This document shows positions 26,156 through 35,400 of a stretch of 64,000 nucleotides of DNA, piece by piece. The stretch is from JAAYPI01 sp963668615 (lineage in GTDB: Bacteria; Bacteroidota; Bacteroidia; Bacteroidales; Paludibacteraceae). Where the stretch lies: positions 186,001 to 250,000 of the forward strand of contig CAXXCL010000003.1 in assembly GCA_963668615.2 (NCBI GenBank), given 5' to 3'. The notes beneath the pieces were generated by a model that was not told the DNA's origin, did not search any database, and saw nothing but the letters and a program-made list of their open reading frames with translations. Position 1 is the first letter of the stretch, and each line of letters begins with the position of its first letter. The translations under genes were made by a program, and so were the position numbers.

Positions 26156-26851
26156 CTATTTATCAAAATCTATTCGACCCATTTTGGGCATTAGTCTGAG
26201 AATTCTGGCCTTTCTTCTTTGCATATAAGGACCTGAATTAACAACTTTATATTTTCTTGGATTTGGTAAGCAAGCTGCAATTGACGCTGCCTGCGATTCA
26301 GTAAGATATTTTGGCGATTTATGAAAATAAATTTCAGATGCTTTTTCAACACCATAGATACCATTGCCCACTTCTATAACATTGAGGTAAACCTCCATAA
26401 TACGTTCTTTTGACCAAAAAATTTCCATGAGGGCTGTAAAATAAGCCTCTAAAGCTTTTCTGATGTAAGAGCGATTTGGAACAAGAAAAACATTTTTCGC
26501 GGTCTGCTGGGTAATAGTACTGCCACCTCTAATTCTCTTTCCTCTTCTATTTCCCTCATAGGCCTTTTTCATGCCTCTAAAATCAAAACCATTATGTTTA
26601 AGGAAACGATTGTCTTCGGCAGCTATAACTGCCCGAACCATATTAGGAGAAATATCATCAATGGAAACCCAACTTCTTTCAAGTCTAACAGGCTTTCCAT
26701 CCGATATCTGTTCTGCCACTCGGATAAACATCAATGGCGTATAGCAAACAGGAACAAAACGATATGCTACAACGAAAAAAACACTTGAAAAAAATAAGGC
26801 TATAAAAACGTTTCTGATTACACGAAAAAACTTATTTTTTTTCTTTGCCAT
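26156..26851 (-). CDS. mtgA: Monofunctional biosynthetic peptidoglycan glycosyltransferase
   Basis: A 231-residue GT51 enzyme from the ATG at 26851; an earlier in-frame start would overlap asnA by 31 bases and give an odd N-terminus. One N-terminal membrane anchor (about 13-32) is followed by VIAAEDNRFLKHNGFDFRG with the catalytic Glu, then RGGSTITQQTAKNVFL, YLNVIEVGNGIYGVEKAS and SQAASIAACLPNPRKY, all signature motifs. It polymerises lipid II on the outer face of the inner membrane without a transpeptidase domain. Starts 5 bases after the asnA stop. Confidence 0.93.
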   Translation of the reverse strand: MAKKKNKFFRVIRNVFIALFFSSVFFVVAYRFVPVCYTPLMFIRVAEQISDGKPVRLERSWVSIDDISPNMVRAVIAAEDNRFLKHNGFDFRGMKKAYEGNRRGKRIRGGSTITQQTAKNVFLVPNRSYIRKALEAYFTALMEIFWSKERIMEVYLNVIEVGNGIYGVEKASEIYFHKSPKYLTESQAASIAACLPNPRKYKVVNSGPYMQRRKARILRLMPKMGRIDFDK

Positions 26852-26856
26852 AATTA

Positions 26857-27894
26857 TTATAACAAATACATTCCATGTTGAGCACAATCTTTTCTCATCT
26901 CATCAGACCAAATACTCGACTGTATTTCCCCAATATGGGCTTTGTGCAACATAAACATACATAAGCGGGACTGACCAATACCGCCACCGATAGACAAAGG
27001 CAAAGAGCCTTCGACCAAACGTTTATGATAATAATAACTCAAGCGATCTTCATTGCCCGTTATCTTTAGCTGACGCAAAAGGGCTTCTTTATCTACCCTT
27101 ATACCCATTGAAGAAAGCTCAAAAGCCTGATTTAAGACATTATTCCAAACCAAAATATCTCCATTCAAACCAAGCAATCCATTGTCACCCGGAGTTGACC
27201 AATCGTCATAGTCCGGAGCACGACCATCGTGTTTTTCTCCATTTGCCAACTTTCCACCTATTCCCATCACAAAAACGGCTCCATATTTCTTAACAATGAG
27301 ATTTTCACGCTCTTTAGGTGTTTTATCGGGATACATTGCCAATAATTCTTCGGCATGTATAAAAAAGATATCACGAGGCAATTGTGGTTTGATAGAAGGA
27401 AACATCTCATAAACAGCATATTCTGAACGCACCATTACAGCATAAATGCGGCGTACAATATCCTTTAGAAAAGCAATTGTTCTATCTTCCTTACCTATCA
27501 CCATCTCCCAATCCCACTGATCAACATACAAAGAATGTAAATTATCTAATTCTTCATCAGAACGTATGGCATTCATATCCGTATATACACCGTATCCTTT
27601 TTTAATAGCATAATCAGCCAAAATAATACGTTTCCATTTTGCCAAGGAATGCACAACCTCAGCTTGCAAATCGCCCAAATCTTTCACAGGAAAACTTACA
27701 GCACGTTCTACGCCGTTTAAATCATCATTAATACCGGTTCCTTTCAAAACAAAAAGAGGTGCGGTAACTCTTCTTAGTCTTAATTCTGCTGAAAAATTCG
27801 ATTGAAAAAAATCTTTCAGACATTTGATAGCCAATTCCGTTTGCTGCAAATCCAAAAGAGATTTGTAATTCACCGGTCTTATTAAATTTCCCAT
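26857..27894 (-). CDS. asnA: Aspartate-ammonia ligase AsnA
   Basis: A 345-residue class II aminoacyl-tRNA-synthetase-like enzyme that makes asparagine from aspartate, ammonia and ATP. Typical segments are LRLRRVTAPLFVLKGTGINDDLNG, SLAKWKRIIL, YTDMNAIR, DQWDWE and SIGGGIGQSRLCMFML near the C-terminus. Length is slightly above the E. coli enzyme (330), as in Bacteroides. A promoter with CAAAAGTA (minus-strand TACTTTTG) lies 27 bases upstream. Confidence 0.95.
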   Translation of the reverse strand: MGNLIRPVNYKSLLDLQQTELAIKCLKDFFQSNFSAELRLRRVTAPLFVLKGTGINDDLNGVERAVSFPVKDLGDLQAEVVHSLAKWKRIILADYAIKKGYGVYTDMNAIRSDEELDNLHSLYVDQWDWEMVIGKEDRTIAFLKDIVRRIYAVMVRSEYAVYEMFPSIKPQLPRDIFFIHAEELLAMYPDKTPKERENLIVKKYGAVFVMGIGGKLANGEKHDGRAPDYDDWSTPGDNGLLGLNGDILVWNNVLNQAFELSSMGIRVDKEALLRQLKITGNEDRLSYYYHKRLVEGSLPLSIGGGIGQSRLCMFMLHKAHIGEIQSSIWSDEMRKDCAQHGMYLL

Positions 27895-27920
27895 ATTAAA
27901 GTTTTTTCTTATTTGTAGAG

Positions 27921-27954
27921 CAAAAGTAAAAAAAATCCACGAAAATCACACAAA
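27921..27954 (-). promoter_or_regulatory. Promoter of asnA
   Basis: On the minus strand TTTG at 27954-27951, 22 bp spacer, TACTTTTG at 27928-27921. Confidence 0.5.
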
Positions 27955-28064
27955 AACGACGTTTTTAAATCCAACTTGACGTTTAATCTGAAAAAATACC
28001 CATTAAAAAGAAACTTCCTCTACATTTATAAACTTGCTTCAATTATAAAATACAAAAAAATGTG

Positions 28065-28072
28065 TAAGTTTG
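28065..28072 (+). promoter_or_regulatory. -7 promoter element of tRNA-Arg
   Basis: TAAGTTTG matches TAnnTTTG and ends 16 bases before the tRNA 5' end. Confidence 0.45.
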
Positions 28073-28088
28073 CACTTGCGAAAATGCA

Positions 28089-28160
28089 GGTCCCATAGTT
28101 TAATGGATAAAACGTAAGATTCCGGTTCTTATGATGAAGGTTCGATTCCTTCTGGGATCA
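28089..28160 (+). tRNA. tRNA-Arg (anticodon CCG)
   Basis: A full cloverleaf: acceptor GGTCCCA/TGGGATC (one G-T pair), D stem GTTT/AAAC around AATGGATA, anticodon stem TAAGA/TCTTA with loop TTCCGGT (anticodon CCG, reads CGG), T stem GAAGG/CCTTC with loop TTCGATT, and discriminator A. CCA is not encoded. It stands alone between asnA and the kinase-like gene; no duplicated tRNA end was seen. Confidence 0.93.
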
Positions 28161-28273
28161 CTCTACTACAATTCGGTGTTATTTAATACCTAAATAATCG
28201 ACCATCTTAAAATTCTTATCGGTATTTTTTAGAATCAATTTTTCCAAGATATAATTTAACCCAGTACAGTGCC

Positions 28274-29368
28274 ATGAATACAGCTGAAAAACGCAGAAAA
28301 TCTCAACTCTATTTTTTAACAAGCAGACAAGAAATTGAGGTTGGAAACAGAAAAGATTTACCTGTAAGTTTAGACGAGATTGACCGTATTGATGAATATT
28401 CGACTTGCGTAGAACAAGTTTTTTCTTCGGGTCTAACGGCAATTGTTTATAAACTAAAGATTGATGGAAAATATTATAACCTAAAGAAAAAACGAAAAGA
28501 AATATTGGTATTAAACACTGATGGACAAACCTCTTTTCTAAACGAAGTACAACGAAGACTTGATTTTGAGCAGGCTAAAAAACATAATCCGGAAAACTTT
28601 GGAGGTATTGTAGATACTATCTATGCTAGCCTTACCAAAGGTTTTATTTTATCAGAATGGATTGAAGGTGAATTTATTACCCATTTCTCAAAAGATATTT
28701 TCAGCTCTATTTTTCAAACACTATTTGAGGTAGAGAAAATTGGATTATTTGAATGCGACCTATCGCTGCCCAATATGTTGGTAGATAATAACAACTGTGT
28801 GCACTTTTTCGATTTTGGGTATATGTATCCGTATAATCCATTACAGCACTTCAATTCAGATGGTAAAGAGATTCCAATTTTTCATATGGCTGAAAGATTA
28901 GAAAGCAGGTGTCTAATGCAATATTTAATGGATATTGAGAGCCATCAAAATATCAATTCAGCTCTAAACGAATTCAAAATAGCTAAGGAATCTGCATTGG
29001 AAATTTATATAAAAAAGGTATATTGGCTTGAAAAAAATATGGCAGATAATGACGTTATAGTTTGGCAAAAACATTTTATTCAACTTTGGGAAAATGGATT
29101 GTGCAATCAAGACAATTTGAATGATTTATACGAATTGGAATCATTTCGTTCATACGTGTTGGATGTACATGATGATGTCAGCGGAAAAAGCTGCACTCAA
29201 GCAACTTTACAAAAAGCTGACAAAATTTTGCAGAAAACAACCAATTATTATGATTTTCTCAAACAAAACCAAGGTCTATTTTGGGGAGATGAATTACTGG
29301 ACAGGTCTTTATTGATAAAAAAATATGAAAATATAAAAAGTCAAGTTGTTAAGTACCAATTACACTAA
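28274..29368 (+). CDS. Divergent protein-kinase-fold protein
   Basis: A 364-residue protein without signal peptide. Around residues 50-70 lie AIVYKLKIDGKYYNLKKKRKE, which may hold the ATP-binding lysine. The catalytic-loop-like CDLSLPNML has Asp162 and Asn167, and the DFG-like HFFDFGYMY has Asp180. This is the D-x4-N...DFG layout of the kinase superfamily, closest in feel to the LPS-kinase/YrbL or RIO-type groups. The C-terminal 180 residues are helical and unassigned. Start ATG is 113 bases after tRNA-Arg. Monocistronic; it shares a convergent terminator with the adhesin gene. Confidence 0.6.
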   Translation: MNTAEKRRKSQLYFLTSRQEIEVGNRKDLPVSLDEIDRIDEYSTCVEQVFSSGLTAIVYKLKIDGKYYNLKKKRKEILVLNTDGQTSFLNEVQRRLDFEQAKKHNPENFGGIVDTIYASLTKGFILSEWIEGEFITHFSKDIFSSIFQTLFEVEKIGLFECDLSLPNMLVDNNNCVHFFDFGYMYPYNPLQHFNSDGKEIPIFHMAERLESRCLMQYLMDIESHQNINSALNEFKIAKESALEIYIKKVYWLEKNMADNDVIVWQKHFIQLWENGLCNQDNLNDLYELESFRSYVLDVHDDVSGKSCTQATLQKADKILQKTTNYYDFLKQNQGLFWGDELLDRSLLIKKYENIKSQVVKYQLH

Positions 29369-29421
29369 CAAAACGGTTTTTTTATTAGGCAAATTAAAAG
29401 CAACTCTCTTCAACTAAAAAA

Positions 29422-29456
29422 AGGAGGGTGTCCAATATAATTTTGGACACCCTCCT
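29422..29456. terminator. Bidirectional terminator between kinase-like and adhesin genes
   Basis: A perfect 12-bp stem AGGAGGGTGTCC/GGACACCCTCCT with an 11-base loop and A-runs on the left, so it can serve both convergent genes. Confidence 0.8.
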
Positions 29457-29475
29457 CTTATCTATAAACAAACCA

Positions 29476-32400
29476 TCATTTGATTAATACTTTTGCATAC
29501 GCTTTTTGAGTGTGAGTTGTAATGTGTAAAATGCTCACTCCAATATTTTGTATCCTTAATGGTTGGTCATTTTCTACATCAACAAACAACTGTACAGGAC
29601 GACCTGTTAAATCATATACTTGAACATCTCCCAAACCTTCCAATCCTGAAATATAAACTTGATTGTCAATTGTTTCAACCTGTATATTTTTGTCTGAAGC
29701 AGAGGTAAGACTTGTATATACTCCAAGAGATAATTGCAACTGCATATTCTTCTTCGAAGCAGCATTAGTGGTAAATGAGTAACTTCCTTCTAACAGATTT
29801 GTTTTATTGTTACCGTCTACCAACAAAATACTTTCGTAACTTGGAGCAGAAGTAATATCGGACAAATTAATGGTATAGCTTCCTGCCCCCCCAGTCGTTA
29901 CAACAAGATCGACTACGTTGGTTGTTAGCGGTAATGAATTTACAGAATAGCCATATGTACTATTAACAGTATAAATTTGCGGTACTGTGGCATTTAAACT
30001 CATCATCTTGATAGCATCTTTTCCTAACTCATAGTCTGTAGAACTTCCTGCTTGTAAACGAACCCGGGTTTTATCGGTATAAGTACCATTGCTCAGAACT
30101 AAAGGAATTTCTTCGAATGAATTTTCTGCGACAACTTTTCTAAGATTACGTCCTGCTGCAGCATAACTAATTACATCTTCTTCTCCATGAGCTTGTAAAA
30201 AGAATGCTCCGAAAGGTAACATAGAATAACTATCTCCTGTCATAACAGTTTGGTAAGTGCTTCCATCATAGTAATAGAAAGGAGCATGTTCCTGCGTTGC
30301 ATTTTGTAAGTCGAATGAACTTAAGAATGGTTCTCCTACCAAATTCCAACTATTATGAACATTAATTGAATTGGTAGTGTATTTGCTAACAGATTTAGAT
30401 CCGGAAGTTCCAAACGGTTGATTTTCTCCAACAGAAGATACAAAATCTAACGTTTTATTTGCGGTAACAGCAATAATATACCCTTTGTCTTTTTCAAAAA
30501 TCTTTGGACTTACATTTTTCCAGTTCGGACTGTTCGTATTAACAGCAGTTCCTGTGGCATCTCGACGAGCACCATCATATTCCTGAACATAAAAGTCTAC
30601 CCCCGTATCGGTAATATCGCCCCAAGTTGCTTGGGTATTAGTTCCCCCTATTTTCACATTGGCAGCAGGAACATCGTATGGGAAACTAATAAAGTACCAA
30701 CCGGATGCTTTCAAGAATGTTTTGCGGAAAACAATAACACCGGTAGTATTTGTGATAGTTCCTCCATTCAATACCTGACCTGTACCCGTATCATTAGATT
30801 CGATAATCAGTTTCGTGTCATTTTCTATTGTACCATGTACATTGAAACGACCCGAAGGTGTTACGGTAATAGTAGGAGAATTCAGTGTCTTGGAATCAGG
30901 CAAATCGACAGTATTTTGTACGGTAAACGATACTGCTGAAACGTCCGGCTCTCCCGGATAACTTTGCCAATTAACTCCATCAAGAGAATATTCCCATTGT
31001 CCTGCATTACTCCAACTGGAATTACTCGTTGTGCGGTAGTAATAGTCAGAGGCCGGAATACCCATTTGAGTAACCGTAATTGTGACGGAAGTAATTCCAT
31101 CCGAACTAATGGTTACCGTTGCAGTACGTGCACTTGCCGTCTCATTGGCTGCATCGGCAGTCAACGCCAGTGTCCCATTACCACTACCTGAAGTTGGAGA
31201 AACTACCAACCAATCTTCACTTGACGTTACTGTCCACGCCGTATTGGAAGTCAAGGTAACCGAACTTAAACTTCCGACTTCTTTCGCCAAGGTTGCCGTA
31301 TTGGAAGATACGGCTATAGATTTGGCCGATACAATCAACGTCTGTCCGACTTGTGAGGCTGCATTGTATAAACTGCTACCGACTTGGTTGGCATATATGG
31401 TACATGTACCTGCTCCAATGATAGTAACTGTACTTCCATTACTTCCACTACATGTAGCAACATTCGTATTAGAACTTGTGAACACAACATGATTACCTGA
31501 ATTTCCACCGGTAGCACTTACCGTAAAGGCTGCTTCTCCGACCACTTTCGAGGCTAAAGGCTCAAATGTAATGGTTTGATTTCCCTTATTTACTGTCAAT
31601 GTGCGTTGTACATTGGCAGCAGCTTCGTAGTAATCATTACCAATTTGAGAAGCTGTAATCGTTGTCGTTCCGACTCCAATAACAGTTACTGTTTTTCCAT
31701 CTATAGTTGCTACCCCGGTATTGCTACTTGTATAAGTTACCGCAAGATTGGAAGAACTTGTTGCCGTCAAATCGAAATCTTCAGCTCCAATAAGCACGTC
31801 TGGCAAAGCATCAAAAGTGATCGTTTGTGGTGCCTTGTTTACATTAAATGTGCGAATTACAGACTCAGCAGCATTGTAGTTATCACTTCCACTCTGGGAA
31901 GCTGTAACACTTACAAGTCCTGTCGTACCTGTTGATTCAATAGATGAGCCGGACAATGTTGCATGACCCGAAATACTAAACGAAATAGGTAATCCTACAC
32001 TTGAGGTAGCGTTCAATTCAACAGGATTTCCCTCAAAGTCAACTAATAAAACATCAGATAATGCATCGAAACTAATGGTTTGATTAGACTTACTAACCGT
32101 CAATGTGGCAGTAGCCGTTGAACCACTGTAATTGTTATCCATCGCTTGTGTTGCTGTAAGTGTTGCCGTTCCTACTCCATTAATTGTTACTACATTTCCT
32201 GTTACAGTGGCAACAGCACTATTGTCGGAAGAATAAGAGAATGCACCCGTACTTAAAGAACTTGCCTGCAATGTAAAGGATTGATCGTCAAACGATTTAT
32301 TTACATCATCAAAATTCGTAATCACAGGAGTTGCCTTATTGACAGTAAGAAGTTGAGAAACTTCGTTGGCAGCATTCCAATTATTGTTACCTGCTTGATT

Positions 32401-35400
32401 GGCAATAATAGAAACTGTTCCGGCTCCTACGATGGTAACAGTCGTACCATTATCCCCACTGCACACAGCTACATTAATATTTGAACTGGTAAACACAACC
32501 GGATTTGCAGAGGCTCCACCAGTTGCTGAAAGAACAAAAGGAGCATCTCCATAAGCTTTATCCGATAAAGCTCCAAACGTAATAGCTTGATTACCCTTTG
32601 TCACATCAAAACTTTGACTGATAGTTGCACTGTTGTAATTATCATTTCCCTCTTGAGTTGCTTCTACTACAATTGTCCCGGTAGAACCAACTCCTGAAAG
32701 ATAATAAGAACCTTCATTCAAAGAAATCAATCCTGAAGCAGTACTACTACTTCCTTTAGAAACCGTTACACTTAATCCTGAACTGGAAGTCGCAGATACC
32801 TCAATAGATGTATCAAAGAAAGTATTAAGGGGAGCACTTGTCGGAACAGACAATGAAATAATCTGATTCTTTTTAGCCACCGTGAGCGTTGCTATTTTTG
32901 TAGCACTTGCATACACACCACTTGCTGCTTGCGTACAAGTAATAATCGTTGTACCTGCACCAACTACAGTAACAGTATTTCCGGAAACAGTAGCCACATT
33001 CGTATTACTACTTGCATACGTAAATACTCCGGTACTCAAGCTTGTAGGATTGACTAATGTAAATGGATCATCGCCATAGGTTTTACTCATATTCGCAAAA
33101 GTTCCCAAAGTAAAAGGTTGAATAGAAATCTGTTCACCATAGCCCGTTCCCATCGAATTCGTAGCATAAGCACGAACATAGTAGGTAGTACCGGCAGACA
33201 ATCCTGCAATAGAAGAGGTAAATTCTCCAGTACCCGAAGATTCTACCGTTTTGTTATTGCTAATCGTTGGATTTTGACTTGTGCTCCAGCAAACACCTCG
33301 AGCTGTAACTGTTTGACCACCTTCGGATGTAACATTAGCATTTACAATTGCTCCTGTAGCCGTAACGCCAGAGGTACTAACAGTCGTAACGCTTGGCACA
33401 CTGGATACGGTAACAGTAACAGGAACGCGAGTAGCACTTGGACAATCATTAGAACCTAATACAACCGCTCCTATTTGCGATAAAAAAGCTGTCGCAATAG
33501 CCTGTGCCTGAGTATTATTGATATACAACCCATTGCTTCCGGCATACAGCATATAGTACAACCTGGTTGAAGCCGTCAAATCACTCAACTGAGAATAATT
33601 ATCAGCGGTATTACCTATCGGTCTATAAGAAGCAGAAGGATTAGATGGAATAATCATCAACTCATTAATGGACGGATCTGTCGCATTGTAAATACGACTT
33701 ACGTAACAATTAAAGCTCATTCCATTAATAGTTACCGTAAATGTTCCATAATCATTAGAGCCACCACCATCAGATCCATAGTTTCCATGAACCTTAAAGT
33801 AAGAAGTACTGTTTAAATCAGCAGCCAAGAAAAACATTCCGTTTACGAATCTGGTAAAATATTTTGAATTTGATCCAAATACACTATTAGAAAGAATTGT
33901 ATTATCAGAGTAAGCAAATTTAGTTGAATTTGGAGTGCTCAAATAATTTCCATTATCATACATATCATTACCACCGTCTCCGATGTAATTCGAATAACCT
34001 TCATTTCTGATGTCATATTTACTAGGAATTTGTGCTGCAATATTTGCCTGATTAGTATTCAATGCTGTTAAAATATTAGCCAAGGTATTATTGGATGTTT
34101 GTACAGGTGAAGTTTGTGCATAATACGTAGTAGTGGTAGTCGGAGCAACAACGTAATTAGTTGCACTACTCTTCGTCGCCAATAAGTTTCCACCCAAAGC
34201 TGCATCATACCATTTCACTTCATTTCCAGCTGTAACGGTTGCCGTAATAGAAGCACTTTGTCCTGATAAAATAGCAGAAGGAGTAGCTGTAGCAGCTGTT
34301 GGTAACGCAGCTCCACTACTAATAGAAACGGTTACCGTATTACTACTTAAAGTTACACTTCCTGAAGTTGCATTACGACGAAAATACATAACTTGGTACA
34401 AAGCAATTGGCTGATATGTAGTTGCTGTAGCTCCCGTAATATTCTCAAACGTGACATTATTAGCAGATTGTTGCCACTGATAGGTAACAGATGGCATACC
34501 GATAGCAGCTACACTTGAAGTCAAAGTAGCAGGAGTTGAACCGGAACAAATAGTTTGATTACTTCCAATTTGACCAGCCGAATAAGTGGTAAAACTTATC
34601 TGTTCTCCATAAGAAGTTCCCTGTGTATTTGTTGCATAGGCACGAACATAATAAACAGTGCCGGCGGTTAAACCTGACAAATTGGAAACAAATTGTCCGG
34701 TTCCCGATCCATTAGTTGTTTTACTATTTGACACAGTCGGATTTTGGGTGGTAGCATAACACACTCCCCGTGCTGTTACTGTTGAACCTCCTTGTAAAGT
34801 CACATTAGAAGTGATACTTGCCGTTGTGTTAGTAATCGAAGTAACTGAACTTCCTGTTGAAACACTAGGAGGATTAGCAATTGTGACCGTTACAGGTACA
34901 CGCGTTGAACTTGGACAACTCTCAGCACTAACCGTATGAGTAGCCGAAGCATAACCAAGAGTTTCAGCACTTCCCCCAAATTGACCACTACCCTCGTAGT
35001 GATAATACCAACGATTATTCCAAGGTGAATAAGTAAAACAAGATAAATCGGATAAGTTACTAAACGTAGTTAAGGTAGCAACAGATCCTGTAGACAAATT
35101 TAGCCTCTGAATATTTTGGGTACCGCTTTCTCTATACAGCACACTATACACTGACCCATTCTTCTCTGCAACACCCCATGTTGCCCAATTCTCCGTCGGA
35201 TATCTACTAATAGAAGTTCCTGGTGAATAAGAGGTAACTGATCCTGAAGGAATATCTATTCTGTAAAAGTTAGTACCGTTTTGCAAAACGACAAAACCAT
35301 ATCCTGCATAAATTGCCGAATTAGATTGTGTCATTGTGACAGGAGAAGAAAGAGCCACATATGTATCTCCAAAAGATAAATCAGTAGTCAATGAACGCAA

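Noticed and set aside
28089..28160. tRNA-Arg as an integration site for an island
   Set aside because: No duplicate of the tRNA 3' end and no integrase gene nearby in the window.
30631..33459. Several + strand frames opposite the adhesin gene
   Set aside because: They are antisense shadows of a low-complexity Thr/Ser-rich coding sequence and resemble no family.
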